Positions 8,867 through 18,225 are shown, counted from the first letter of the stretch. The stretch is DNA of 64,000 nucleotides from Saccharobesus litoralis (GCF_003063625.1 NZ_CP026604.1:4876065-4940064); one strand, 5' to 3'. The notes: generated by a model from the sequence alone, not told the origin. Translations and numbers: made by a program.

Positions 8867-8868
8867 GG

Positions 8869-9657
8869 TTACTTCTCGTTATCTTGCTGACAGGCTTGTT
8901 CCATTTGCAACGCGGCTAACGCTGCGTATTTATGAAAGGCATATTGCGCTAATACTAACGCCATAAAGAACCCTCGCTTACCATCAAGAAAACCGCCGCG
9001 CAAAATGTATTGCTGAATAAAGTCGGTAAAAAAGCGCATAACGGCAAAACCGAGTGAGCCTTTCTTGCCTTTTTGCTGTTTTTCTTCTGCCAGAATACAT
9101 GCGTATTTAAGATGTTTTTCTTGCATGTGTTGATAAGTTCGCCAGCTAAAATGCAATAAAGGCGACTTTAACACTAAAGGTTTAACATCTGGGATCTGTA
9201 ATGCTTCATGCACTTGCGAATGTTTAAAATGCACACCTTCATGATTTAAAAACAATTTACCTTGCGGGGTTGAATAGCGACCACGACGCATAGGCTTGCC
9301 AAATAAATAGGTATGCCAAGGAATTTTGACAAAATTAACGTCGAGTTTTTCTTGGCTCAATAACGCGTCGATTTCATCGCGCAATTCTGGCGTAACTTTT
9401 TCATCGGCGTCGAGGTTAAGTACCCACTCATGCTTACACAACTTTAACGCGCGATTACGCTGCGGCCCATAACCCGGCCAATCGGTTTGATGAACTTCGT
9501 CAGTGTATTTTTGACAAATTTCGACTGTACCATCGGTACTGCCTGAATCAAGAATAATAAGCTGGTCAACCCAACCGGCTAACTCTTTAATACAATCTTC
9601 GATCCTATCCGCTTCATCGCGAACAATTAAAAAACAAGAGAGAGGTCGTCTTTTCAT
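8869..9657 (-). CDS. Family 2 glycosyltransferase (LPS core)
   Basis: A 262-residue GT2 enzyme, a distant paralogue of the next gene. It has IVRDEADRI, LDSGSTDGT and NLDADE at about 82-87, then an R-x-G-R-Y region and a C-terminal hydrophobic/basic segment (residues 205-250) as in WaaE-like enzymes. It starts at ATG 9657 inside a GT-rich operon, but a MITE-like element fills most of the 235 bp separating it from the GT4 gene upstream, so transcription may be partly uncoupled. Probably adds a sugar to the LPS core. Confidence 0.75.
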   Translation of the reverse strand: MKRRPLSCFLIVRDEADRIEDCIKELAGWVDQLIILDSGSTDGTVEICQKYTDEVHQTDWPGYGPQRNRALKLCKHEWVLNLDADEKVTPELRDEIDALLSQEKLDVNFVKIPWHTYLFGKPMRRGRYSTPQGKLFLNHEGVHFKHSQVHEALQIPDVKPLVLKSPLLHFSWRTYQHMQEKHLKYACILAEEKQQKGKKGSLGFAVMRFFTDFIQQYILRGGFLDGKRGFFMALVLAQYAFHKYAALAALQMEQACQQDNEK

Positions 9658-9721
9658 AATGGCGTTAAACTAACAGCAAGCGCTACTTTAGTTAGTGGCC
9701 GCCAGTTGGCAGCCAACGTAG

Positions 9722-9850
9722 TATAGTCTTCTCGCTCAGGTCTTATGGTTCATTGTCAGCGCTTACTCGCCCCAATCACATAGTAGAGCATATGCTCATG
9801 GGGTCTCGAAGCTTGACGGCTTCCCCTAAAACCTGATCGCTTTGACTATA
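9722..9850. mobile_element. MITE-like element inside the LPS operon
   Basis: A 129-bp non-coding element, TATAGTC...GACTATA, with 20-bp ends matching each other in 15 of 20 positions after reverse complementing. It is almost identical to 4641-4818 without the 49-bp insert. It has no ORF and includes the palindrome GAGCATATGCTC. It lies between two genes of the same orientation and probably of one operon. A 2-bp TA target duplication is possible but cannot be shown. Confidence 0.65.
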
Positions 9851-9892
9851 ATTAATTTTATTGGCTGCGACTATACCAGTAATTCAGAAAAA

Positions 9893-11005
9893 TTACGCGT
9901 TTGAGGTTTGGTTTAAATAAGGGTTTAACAAATTTTGATACACTTCATGATAACGATTGGCCATCACGCTAATTGCGTAATCTCGTTCCATCAATTGCCG
10001 ACCGGCCATTGCTATTTGTTGTCTTAAGTTATTATCCGCTAACAAACATTGCAACTTATCACGCAACGCATTGACCTCGCCAGGCTCAACTAAAAAACCA
10101 TTTACACCATCAATCACAGCTTCGGGGATCCCCCCCGCGCGACTCGCGATAATCGGCACTCCACAAGCGCTCGCTTGCAGCAAAGAAACCCCAAGGCCTT
10201 CGGCAAAGGCAGGATGCACGACAATGTCTAAATTTGGCAATACGCGAGGCAAATCATTGCGAAAACCAGCAAAAATAATTTGTTGGTGCAGATTGCGTTG
10301 TTTAACTTTTTGCTCTAGCTCTTCTCGCAGTGGCCCTTGTCCTAACACCAAAACTTTTAAATTAGGGTTAGCCGCTAATAAAGGCTCCACGGCCTCAAAC
10401 AATACCGCATGGCCTTTACGCTTAATTAATTGAGCCACAATGGCAATCACCTTATCCTGCGCTGAAAAATTAAACTCGGCACAAAACCAGTCCTTTTGCG
10501 GTGTAACCTGATAAGTGTCAACATCGACTGCACTGCGAATAACCTCGACTTGACTCGCATTTGCTACGCTTTGCAGCATGACATGTTTAATACCTTGCGA
10601 GATCGCGGCGACAAAATCAAAACGACGGTATTTAAAGGATGCCAGCCAGTTTGGCTCTTTGTTATCCACGCGGCGGGTTAAAACAGTCTGGCAACCCGCC
10701 CACTTAGCAGCCAATAACCCCCAAATATCAGCACCACGCCGTGAATGGATATGACATATATCCACCTCATAACGGAGTAGCGCCTTACGAATTCGAGCTG
10801 TCATGGCCAAGTCGAGATCGCCTTTCATCTCGATTTCAACAACCTGACACAAACCAGCGCATTTTTGTCCAATTTCAGAACCAACTGGGCAAATCAACAC
10901 CTGCTTATACTGTTTACTTTTCGCTAGTTCAGCAATTAAATAATAAACTTGTAAAGCGCCGCCATATAAATGCCGACCCGCTTCAATATGTGCAATAACA
11001 GGCAT
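9893..11005 (-). CDS. Family 4 glycosyltransferase (LPS core)
   Basis: A 370-residue GT-B glycosyltransferase. I place the start at ATG 11005 because a perfect AGGAGGT lies 5 bp upstream and the next residues (MPVIAHIEAGRHLYGG) match the usual GT4 beginning; the frame is open to 11029. The N-terminal half holds the HIHSRRGADIWGLLAA acceptor-side motif. The C-terminal half has the nucleotide-sugar site: LGQGPLREEL, PAFAEGLGVSLLQASACGVP (E-x7-E type) and AGGIPEAV. The start is 2 bp after the stop of the GT9 gene, so they are tightly coupled. The sugar transferred is unknown. Confidence 0.8.
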   Translation of the reverse strand: MPVIAHIEAGRHLYGGALQVYYLIAELAKSKQYKQVLICPVGSEIGQKCAGLCQVVEIEMKGDLDLAMTARIRKALLRYEVDICHIHSRRGADIWGLLAAKWAGCQTVLTRRVDNKEPNWLASFKYRRFDFVAAISQGIKHVMLQSVANASQVEVIRSAVDVDTYQVTPQKDWFCAEFNFSAQDKVIAIVAQLIKRKGHAVLFEAVEPLLAANPNLKVLVLGQGPLREELEQKVKQRNLHQQIIFAGFRNDLPRVLPNLDIVVHPAFAEGLGVSLLQASACGVPIIASRAGGIPEAVIDGVNGFLVEPGEVNALRDKLQCLLADNNLRQQIAMAGRQLMERDYAISVMANRYHEVYQNLLNPYLNQTSNA

Positions 11006-11007
11006 AA

Positions 11008-12069
11008 TTAACCTCCTATTTTTAGCCACTGCTCAGTCAGAGCAAAAACATCTTGGGGTTGAATTGCGCGCATACAATCAAACTTGGCACCACAAGTTGG
11101 ATGACGACGACAAGGTGAACATGGCATTTTATGGTGAAGCACATGCGCATTAGGCTGACTGGTATCAGAATAAGGTAAGGTTGAACCAAATATTGCAATA
11201 GTCGGTGTTTTTTGCGAAATACCTAAATGCGTCAACCCCGTATCAACGCCAATTAACACACTCGCCTGTTGAATAATCGCTGCCGCTTGTAACAAGCGAG
11301 TTTGTCCGGCCAAGTTAACCGTAGACTTCGGCATCTGCTTTAGCATAGCCTCAGCTTGTTGTTTGTCTTGCGGCCCACCTAAAATCACGATCGGCAAAAC
11401 ATATTTTTGATGTAAAAACTGCGCCAGTTCAAACCAATATTGGGTAATCCAATGTTTTTGCGCTCGAGTGGTAAACGGGCTAATCGCAATATAGCGCCCT
11501 TTTACACCGGCTGCGCTCAACATGGTTTGAGCGCTTTGCTGGGTATCTCGATTAAAAGGCACAGACATGGAAAAATCAGCGACTTTTAGATCAACGTAAT
11601 GTGCTAAATCCAAATACTCAGAGCCAATGCGTGGGGCATCTGCAATGCGGGGCACAACCTCATTCACCAACAAGTGGCTACCTTCCTTACCCCCCAAACT
11701 AATACGGCGCTCGGCGCGGCAAACTTTGGCCCAAATACCACTTTTAACCAATCCCTGCATGTCGAGTACCCAATCAAACTTATGCTCTCTGAGTCGTTTA
11801 GCAAAAACCAATTGCGACTTTAAATACGGGATATATTGACGTTGTTTACGCAAGGTTCGCCATTCGTTACGTGGTAGATGAATAATGTTGTCGATGAGCG
11901 GGTTTTCTGCCAATAAATCAGCGGCGACTGGTTCAACCAACCAACTGATTTTAGCTTGTGGATAGGTACGTTTAATGGCGGGAATGATGGCTGATGCCAT
12001 AATCACGTCACCAATAGCACTAAGACGAATAATGAGAATATGCTGCGGGGCCTTAGTACTCACAACCAC
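11008..12069 (-). CDS. Family 9 glycosyltransferase (heptosyltransferase-like)
   Basis: A 353-residue ADP-heptose:LPS heptosyltransferase-like protein (GT9). Typical marks are ILIIRLSAIGDVIMA at 11-25, the MQGLVKSG segment, ISPFTTRAQKHW, ILGGPQDK and the donor site GVDTGLTHLG. Near the end is a group of four Cys (PCSPCRRHPTC and KFDC) also seen in several WaaF/WaaQ-type proteins. It is the first gene of the LPS run and is divergent from waaA, with 164 bp between them. WaaC, WaaF and WaaQ cannot be separated from sequence alone. Confidence 0.8.
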   Translation of the reverse strand: MVVSTKAPQHILIIRLSAIGDVIMASAIIPAIKRTYPQAKISWLVEPVAADLLAENPLIDNIIHLPRNEWRTLRKQRQYIPYLKSQLVFAKRLREHKFDWVLDMQGLVKSGIWAKVCRAERRISLGGKEGSHLLVNEVVPRIADAPRIGSEYLDLAHYVDLKVADFSMSVPFNRDTQQSAQTMLSAAGVKGRYIAISPFTTRAQKHWITQYWFELAQFLHQKYVLPIVILGGPQDKQQAEAMLKQMPKSTVNLAGQTRLLQAAAIIQQASVLIGVDTGLTHLGISQKTPTIAIFGSTLPYSDTSQPNAHVLHHKMPCSPCRRHPTCGAKFDCMRAIQPQDVFALTEQWLKIGG

Positions 12070-12233
12070 GATAACCTAATCTAATAACTAATCTGAAACT
12101 GGCAGCACGTTAACTGAAATTAAGGTCACTTTTATGACAATGTCACAGTTTAACTGAAGCGTAATAATGCCGACATGATTTAATCATGTTTAATTGCGAC
12201 CCTGTTTGACGTACTAAGCAAGGTTAACTGATC

Positions 12234-13568
12234 ATGGTTCATTTTCTATATAATCAACTACTGCGTGTTTTACTGCCGTTAATCATTTTAAAACTAAAAC
12301 GCAAAGCCAAAAAATCTCCGGCATATGGCGCAAGATTAGATGAACGCAAAGGTAATGGGGTTATAGACATTCCTAAAGGCTGCGTTATTTTCCATTTAGC
12401 TTCTTTGGGCGAAACCATTTCAGCAACACCATTAATCAAAGCCTTTCAACAAGCCAATCCCACTACACCAGTATTACTGACCAGCACAACGCCAACCGGC
12501 TCTGAACAAATCCAAAAAACCTTTGGCAACCGTGTTTACCATTGCTATTTACCCTATGACTTACCCATTATTCAACGCCGCTTTATTTGTAAGTTAGAAC
12601 CCGCTATGTTGGTGCTAATGGAAACCGAACTGTGGCCCAATTTAATCTTCAACGTCAAACGGTACGGCGGTCAGGTTGTTGTCATCAATGCCAGAATGTC
12701 TGACAAATCAGCTAAAGGCTATGCGCGCTTAGGGCCATTAACCCGCACCATGCTCAAACAAGTCGATTTAGTGTTGGCGCAATTCGATGCTGATGCAACA
12801 CGCTTTATGGAATTAGGTTGCGATGCAGCAAGCATTAATGTGATCGGCAATTTAAAATTTGATACGCAATTTGCAACAAGCCAACAGCAAGCAGCCAAAC
12901 AACTACAGCAAAAACTTAATATACAACGTCCTGTATGGTTAGCGGCAAGCACCCATAAAGGAGAAGAAGAACAGATCTTAGCTGCACACAAAACACTACT
13001 AAACAGCCACCCCAATGCGTTACTGGTTTTGGTGCCTCGCCACCCCGAGCGTTTCGGATCAGTTAGTCAATTAAGCCAACAAAGCTTTATCACTCAAGTT
13101 AAATCGTCACTTAAGGGAAGCCTTAACTTAAATACCCAAGTGCTAATTGGTGATACGCTGGGTGAAATGATGAGCTATATCTGCCTAGCCGATATGGTAT
13201 TCATAGGCGGTAGTTTAGTAGAACGTGGCGGCCATAACCCATTTGAAGCTGCCTGTCAGCACAAAGTCATTTTAACCGGCACACACACCTTTAATTTTGC
13301 CGAAAGCTTTAACATTTTACAGCAAGCACAAGCACTGCTCCGTGTGCAGAATAGTCAGCAACTAGCCAATCAATTAAACAGCTTAATGGCTAACGAAACA
13401 TTAAAAGCAACATACGCCCAAAATGCTTACTTGTGCCAACAGCAATGTAAAGGCGCACTTAACAGCACCCTAGATTTGTTAAATCAACACTACCAAAACG
13501 CGATTGCTCAGCAATCAAACCTGAGTGTGCCCTGTACTCAATTCAGTCTTAAAACGATTCATGAGTAA
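12234..13568 (+). CDS. waaA: 3-deoxy-D-manno-octulosonic acid (Kdo) transferase
   Basis: WaaA/KdtA, 444 residues (typical is about 420-430). It transfers Kdo from CMP-Kdo to lipid IVA at the cytoplasmic face of the inner membrane. Visible features are an N-terminal hydrophobic anchor (residues 5-20), the HLASLGE motif at 54-60 with the expected catalytic Glu60, METELWPN, LAASTHKGEEE, VPRHPERF, the GSLVERGGHNPFEAA stretch of the donor site and a conserved C-terminal helix. The C-terminus is somewhat longer than usual, and its last 54 bases overlap the end of the LysR gene on the other strand. Start ATG at 12234. Confidence 0.92.
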   Translation: MVHFLYNQLLRVLLPLIILKLKRKAKKSPAYGARLDERKGNGVIDIPKGCVIFHLASLGETISATPLIKAFQQANPTTPVLLTSTTPTGSEQIQKTFGNRVYHCYLPYDLPIIQRRFICKLEPAMLVLMETELWPNLIFNVKRYGGQVVVINARMSDKSAKGYARLGPLTRTMLKQVDLVLAQFDADATRFMELGCDAASINVIGNLKFDTQFATSQQQAAKQLQQKLNIQRPVWLAASTHKGEEEQILAAHKTLLNSHPNALLVLVPRHPERFGSVSQLSQQSFITQVKSSLKGSLNLNTQVLIGDTLGEMMSYICLADMVFIGGSLVERGGHNPFEAACQHKVILTGTHTFNFAESFNILQQAQALLRVQNSQQLANQLNSLMANETLKATYAQNAYLCQQQCKGALNSTLDLLNQHYQNAIAQQSNLSVPCTQFSLKTIHE

Positions 13569-14402
13569 TTTCACCCGCTCTGGACGTCGCAAGGCCTGCG
13601 GATAAAGTAAGTAAACGTCGCGCTGTTCGCCAGTATAATCCGCCAATACTTCCACAAGCCGGCCATCAACTAGTTCTTGCTCAATCATGTAGCGCGGCAA
13701 TCGGCTAATGCCATGTGAAGCTAAAACACTCTGCTTTAGCAGTTCATTGTCGGAGAACTGTACACGGCTTTCTAATCTGACTTCGATTGCTTCTTGCTGA
13801 TCAATAAACAGCCAGTTTTTCCAGTAAGGTAAAGAAATGCAAGGTAACTCAAGTAAATGATTAGGATGCGTGGGTAGCGAATAATGCGCAATAAACTCAG
13901 GTGTCGCGCAACAGGCATAATCAAAGGTAAGCAGCTTAACCGCGACCATATCTTGCGGTGGGGTATTAGTAATACGCACTGCAAAATCATAGGACGTATC
14001 AACTAAATTATGTGTTTGGTTACCGGTGTCGCTGACAACACCAATATCGGGATATTCCTTAAGCAATTGGTTAACGACAGGCAATAGCTTGTATTTCATC
14101 AAAGCAGTCGGTGCGGTAAATCGTACGATCCCTGACAAACAATCGTCTGACACATCCAATAGTTTTTTCGTGTCTTGCCAAAAGGTTGTTAACTTATTGG
14201 CTTGTTCAAATAACACCTCGCCGCTGGAGGTTAAACGCATATTTCGTGTATTACGAATAATAAGCTGGGTATTCAGCTCTTGCTCTAATTCCCGTATTTG
14301 CTTTGACAAAAAAGCTTTTGACACACCTAGCGATTCCGCCGTTTTAGTATAACTGCCGCGTTTAGCCAGTTCAGCAAAGAGTCGCAATCGCTCTAAACTC
14401 AT
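13515..14402 (-). CDS. LysR-family transcriptional regulator
   Basis: A 295-residue LysR protein. The start chosen is ATG 14402 (MSLERLRLFAELA); a TTG six codons upstream is possible. Residues 1-60 form the winged helix-turn-helix (SYTKTAESLGVSKAFLSKQI), followed by the linker helix and a periplasmic-binding-like effector domain (residues 90-290). It resembles the CrgA/DsdC-type branch common in gammaproteobacteria. It converges on waaA with a 54-bp coding overlap. The target is unknown; the GH79 gene on the same strand starts about 1.6 kb upstream and is not obviously in the same operon. Confidence 0.85.
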   Translation of the reverse strand: MSLERLRLFAELAKRGSYTKTAESLGVSKAFLSKQIRELEQELNTQLIIRNTRNMRLTSSGEVLFEQANKLTTFWQDTKKLLDVSDDCLSGIVRFTAPTALMKYKLLPVVNQLLKEYPDIGVVSDTGNQTHNLVDTSYDFAVRITNTPPQDMVAVKLLTFDYACCATPEFIAHYSLPTHPNHLLELPCISLPYWKNWLFIDQQEAIEVRLESRVQFSDNELLKQSVLASHGISRLPRYMIEQELVDGRLVEVLADYTGEQRDVYLLYPQALRRPERVKLLMNRFKTELSTGHTQV

Positions 14403-14533
14403 TGTTTTGACCCGTTCCAATTAGCTACCTAACGTAAATATACACCATAGATTGTTTACGGGTATAAACAGTGTTTTAGGAACTGGACTATTTTTCAAGC
14501 GGTAATACAGGTAATGATTCAATTAACTTTAAG

Positions 14534-16024
14534 CTATGAAAAACACCAAAAATTAATACTTAACGCAGGTATTTCTGGGTTCGTTTGGGTCTTTACCTGA
14601 AAGTCTTCTAAACGCACTTTGCCTTTTTTAAATCTGGGTTTAATGCCGTTGATCAGGACTTTTTTGGAGGTAATTTTATTTGCTGTCACTGAAAAAGCTT
14701 GCTGTAACTCAGCAAACCCCGTTAGCTCAATCTCAACGGGACGATTAATTAAATTAATCAGCATTAGGGTTTTATGATTGCCATCTGGGTGTTGATGGCA
14801 ATATACCCGCACGCGAGGCACATTGGTTTTAACCTCGAAAACTCCCTGCCCCATTAACCTTACCCATAACCAACTCACCCAATAATCCGGCCTTGGCTTA
14901 GTGGTTAGTCGATTGATCATGCCATAGTCGCCGCCAATTAAACTTTGGCGGATCATGACTTTTTGACCATGAGCCGCACCTCTACCTAATTGATCTGCCC
15001 ACCAAAAGCATGAAGCAAATCGGTCTGATAATTGCGGTTGACCGCCACATTGCGCCGAGCCCGTTTCACCTGTCCAGAATTCTGCTTGTGGTTGATAAGT
15101 ATCACGCCAAGCTTTCAGTTTAGCGCTGTATTTGTCGAAATCAGAAAATGACTTAGGCGATAGTAAAGTTCTTAAATTAGCTGTACGAGTACGAAGTGGT
15201 GAACGCTTACTTTGAAACGGGTAGTAATGCCAATCGATAATATCTATGTTAAAACTGAGCGCCGCGAGAAACTTTTTGGTTAAATTCGAAAGGGGTGCCA
15301 GCGTTTCACCCAATTTAGGCCAATAAGCACTGCCGGGGCCCATAATTTTCACTTGCGGGTAATAACACTTAATCTGCTCAGCAAAGGTTGCATAATCCTG
15401 CGCTAAATTTTTCCCACCCGGTTGTGAGCGAACGCCATGAAACGCCCAATATGCATTCAACTCATTGCCTAACTCACAAACATCAATTTGATAACCTTGA
15501 TCAATAGAATACTGCAGTAACTGCTGCACTTCATCGCCCTGCCAATCTCCGTGTTCTTTGCGACTAAACAAACCATATTTGCAGGTAAATACGAACTTAA
15601 GCTGGTTACGCTGAATAAATTGATGTAGCTGGTCCCACATTGTTTTGGTCAGTACAAGCGCATGCTCATTATCCGTTGGCGAATTAAAATAAAAAATTTT
15701 ATCGGCTTCCGAACCACCAACTCGCACATAAGATTGCCCCAAAGCTTGTACTAACCTGTCTAATTTTTTATTACGTAAATCCAGTGGTGGCACGCGCAAG
15801 GTCCCTAAGCCTTTTCGTACGCCTTGGCTGCCTTCCCACCAATAGCCACCGACAACAACAGATATATCAATAGCAAAAGATAAGTACTCAGGCGCCACCT
15901 GATGCACAACTTCATTGCTAACTAAAGTGACGTTAGCTTGGTGTAGTTTAGTTTTGTTTGTTGGCAATAAGCCCAAAATACGCAGGTGCGACGATAACTT
16001 TGCAAAAACAGGAGGTAAGCGCAT
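14534..16024 (-). CDS. GH79-like (heparanase/beta-glucuronidase family) glycoside hydrolase
   Basis: A 496-residue protein with the clan GH-A barrel pattern of family GH79. The proton donor would be E188 in ELGNEL, the nucleophile E320 in FWTGETGSA, and WHYYPF at 265-270 matches the HHYY region of heparanases. Also typical are RVGGSEAD near 101 and an all-beta C-terminal domain after about 415. Family members cleave glucuronides of heparan sulfate, arabinogalactan proteins or related glycans. I see no signal peptide at the N-terminus, which is unusual for an enzyme expected to meet polysaccharide outside. No sulfatase, lyase or TonB receptor is adjacent. Start ATG 16024 lacks a clear ribosome site. 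Confidence 0.7.
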   Translation of the reverse strand: MRLPPVFAKLSSHLRILGLLPTNKTKLHQANVTLVSNEVVHQVAPEYLSFAIDISVVVGGYWWEGSQGVRKGLGTLRVPPLDLRNKKLDRLVQALGQSYVRVGGSEADKIFYFNSPTDNEHALVLTKTMWDQLHQFIQRNQLKFVFTCKYGLFSRKEHGDWQGDEVQQLLQYSIDQGYQIDVCELGNELNAYWAFHGVRSQPGGKNLAQDYATFAEQIKCYYPQVKIMGPGSAYWPKLGETLAPLSNLTKKFLAALSFNIDIIDWHYYPFQSKRSPLRTRTANLRTLLSPKSFSDFDKYSAKLKAWRDTYQPQAEFWTGETGSAQCGGQPQLSDRFASCFWWADQLGRGAAHGQKVMIRQSLIGGDYGMINRLTTKPRPDYWVSWLWVRLMGQGVFEVKTNVPRVRVYCHQHPDGNHKTLMLINLINRPVEIELTGFAELQQAFSVTANKITSKKVLINGIKPRFKKGKVRLEDFQVKTQTNPEIPALSINFWCFS

Positions 16025-16206
16025 TGATAAACAACAACTTGTCAGACTTTATTTTATCCATTCGCTCAGTCTAATCATTTAACAAGGCGAAAATATGACA
16101 GATAAAATCAGCAGGAAATTAACCGCAAAAAAATGTAAAAGTTCTTTGCGTTTCAAGGGATTTACTATCAGATAAGCCACAACTCAAAACACTTAAATAA
16201 ACCTTT

Positions 16207-17325
16207 ATGCAGAAACTCATCTTATCTTTGCTTTCAGCTTGGCTATTGCTAATCCAATTGCCAAGTGCCAGTGCGCAACAAAACGAATTTTATGTTGCAT
16301 CAGGCGACAATGGCATATATCGACTTACCATTAATGGCCAAAAAAATCGCCTAGCAAAACCACAAAAGGTGGCAGATGTTAATCATGTCGGCTTTTTAAC
16401 CCAGCATCCCACTAAAGCTATTTTATATGCAGTGGCCAATCACAACGAAGCCGTGGTTATGGGTTTTACCAAGCATAAAAATGGTCAACTCAGCATGCTA
16501 AACAGCCAAGCCATTAATGACGGGCAAACCGCAGGCACGCATTTGGCCGTACACCCTAGCGGAAAGTGGCTGACCACAGTGCAATATCGTACTGGCTCAG
16601 TTAGCGTGTTTCCATTAGCAGCAGATGGTCAAATCAAGCCGCGCAGCCAATTAATTCATCACCAAGCCGTTAAGCAACAAGGTAGTAAAAAAACCAAACC
16701 GGCTCGGCCACATTGGGTAGGTTATTCACCAGATGGCAGATTTGTTTTTATTCCCGACCTTGGCCAAGACCAAATTGTTATTTATCAAGTAACAGAACAA
16801 GGACAATTACAAGCGCATGGCTTTTCTCAAGTCAAAAAGGGCAGCGGCCCGCGCCACATGAAGTTTTCTAAGGATGGCAATTTTGTTTACTTGCTAAATG
16901 AGCTAGCCATGACAGTATCTGTTTTTGCCTATGACGCGCAACAAGGTACCTTGACCGCTATCCAGGATGACCAAGCAACAATAGATGAAGCAGATTGGCG
17001 TACCGCCAGCCGTCACTCCGCATCCGAGATCCGCGTACATGCTAATGGCCAATTAATCTACACCGCCAATCGCGGCCATGATTCAATCAGTATTTTTAAA
17101 GTCAGCGACAATGGTCAGATTAAGCGTATTGCAAACGAATCAGTCAGAGGAGCTGAACCACGTAATTTTGCATTAGATAACACGGGACAATGGTTGGTCA
17201 GTGCCGGTTTGGCGTCGAACAGCTTGTCACTATTTACAGTTGATCCCGTGTCTGGCTTATTGCAATTTCAACGCGGCCAAGTACAAGCTGTACCTAAACC
17301 GCTTTGTGTTTTATTTTGGCGCTAG
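16207..17325 (+). CDS. Exported lactonase-family seven-bladed propeller (6-phosphogluconolactonase-like)
   Basis: A 372-residue protein of the Pgl/YbhE lactonase family. Repeated blades carry the pattern GT-HLAVHPSGKWL, RPHWVGYSPDGRF, GPRHMKFSKDGNF, SASEIRVHANGQ-IYTANRGHDSI and EPRNFALDNTGQWL. In contrast to cytoplasmic Pgl, it has an N-terminal signal peptide (cleavage near ASA at residue 23), so it should be periplasmic. A role in hydrolysing a sugar lactone outside the cytoplasm is possible but not proven. Converges with the WYL regulator gene, leaving 12 bp between stops. Confidence 0.75.
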   Translation: MQKLILSLLSAWLLLIQLPSASAQQNEFYVASGDNGIYRLTINGQKNRLAKPQKVADVNHVGFLTQHPTKAILYAVANHNEAVVMGFTKHKNGQLSMLNSQAINDGQTAGTHLAVHPSGKWLTTVQYRTGSVSVFPLAADGQIKPRSQLIHHQAVKQQGSKKTKPARPHWVGYSPDGRFVFIPDLGQDQIVIYQVTEQGQLQAHGFSQVKKGSGPRHMKFSKDGNFVYLLNELAMTVSVFAYDAQQGTLTAIQDDQATIDEADWRTASRHSASEIRVHANGQLIYTANRGHDSISIFKVSDNGQIKRIANESVRGAEPRNFALDNTGQWLVSAGLASNSLSLFTVDPVSGLLQFQRGQVQAVPKPLCVLFWR

Positions 17326-17337
17326 TTTTTCCTTTTA

Positions 17338-18225
17338 TCACCCATGACTTTTATAACCTGGAGCTATAGCTAAATTTTCAGCACCATATAAAGTTTGCTG
17401 ATTACGTAACCAAAGTTGATACTCAGCGCCACGCAAGCTGGCGCTTTCAGTGCAATCGACATTCCAACGGCGCAGCAAGTAACCGGCGAGCGCCGCTCTT
17501 ACATTTAACTCCAACACCCCATCCGTCATGCCATAATCCATTTCAATTGCCGTGGGGTGTTGCACGTTTTTCGGGTGGGCAACTAAGTGCATTGTCATCA
17601 TACGCATCCATTGATGATCTTCGAGCTTATCTTCCTCACGCTGCGGCTCACTGTCGATCAGTGTCACTTTACTAATACGGGTTAAGACAAAATCACGAAA
17701 CGATTGCGACTTGCGGTCAAAAGCACGAACGTGCCAACGCAAACCATTATCCACAATAGCATGCGGCACTAATTCACGCGTAGTCGAACCGCTAGAAAGC
17801 GAGGTATAAATAACATTAACCGCTTTGCCGTTTAAAATAGCTTGCACCAAACGAGCTACAACAAATATGTCAGGCACATTCAACAACGAAGGCGATTGCA
17901 CCGGAAACTCAACATCGTTAATTGCGTCGTATCCATCAGAAATATCATTAGCTAATTTAATCAAGGTTTTACGCGGATCATGACTAAACAGCGGCGTAAA
18001 CTGTTTGGTTTGTTCATAGATTTTTGCTGGGGTGTATTCGCAGTTATCGGGTCGAAATTGGCGGTATAAGGCTAAATCTCGGGTCGCATTGGCCAAGCCC
18101 ATTTCAAAACGCTGGGTAATATCATGACGACTAACATAGCCTCTAAATAACAAACAAAAATCAATAAAGGCTAAGCGCTGTTTTTGCGGGTAACTCAATG
18201 AGTCAAGCTCGGGTGCTAATGGCAT
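17338..18225 (-). CDS. WYL-domain transcriptional regulator
   Basis: A 295-residue regulator. I choose ATG 18225 (MPLAPELDSLSYPQKQRL) over a TTG 45 bp upstream because the sequence up to that point is hydrophobic and unlike the family. It has an N-terminal DeoR-like winged helix (residues 10-60), a linker, then a WYL domain (about 120-190). The WYL tripeptide position reads WHV in GLRWHVRAFD. The C-terminal part corresponds to the WCX extension. WYL proteins sense nucleic-acid or nucleotide ligands and control stress or defence genes. No defence gene is adjacent here. Confidence 0.75.
   Translation of the reverse strand: MPLAPELDSLSYPQKQRLAFIDFCLLFRGYVSRHDITQRFEMGLANATRDLALYRQFRPDNCEYTPAKIYEQTKQFTPLFSHDPRKTLIKLANDISDGYDAINDVEFPVQSPSLLNVPDIFVVARLVQAILNGKAVNVIYTSLSSGSTTRELVPHAIVDNGLRWHVRAFDRKSQSFRDFVLTRISKVTLIDSEPQREEDKLEDHQWMRMMTMHLVAHPKNVQHPTAIEMDYGMTDGVLELNVRAALAGYLLRRWNVDCTESASLRGAEYQLWLRNQQTLYGAENLAIAPGYKSHG

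Noticed and set aside
9893-11029. 22-bp coding overlap between the GT4 and GT9 genes
   Set aside because: The perfect AGGAGGT before ATG 11005 shows the GT4 gene starts later, so the genes are 2 bp apart and do not overlap.
14534-17325. Polysaccharide utilisation locus
   Set aside because: Only one glycosidase and one lactonase-fold protein lie together, on opposite strands, without TonB receptor, sulfatase, transporter or further hydrolases.
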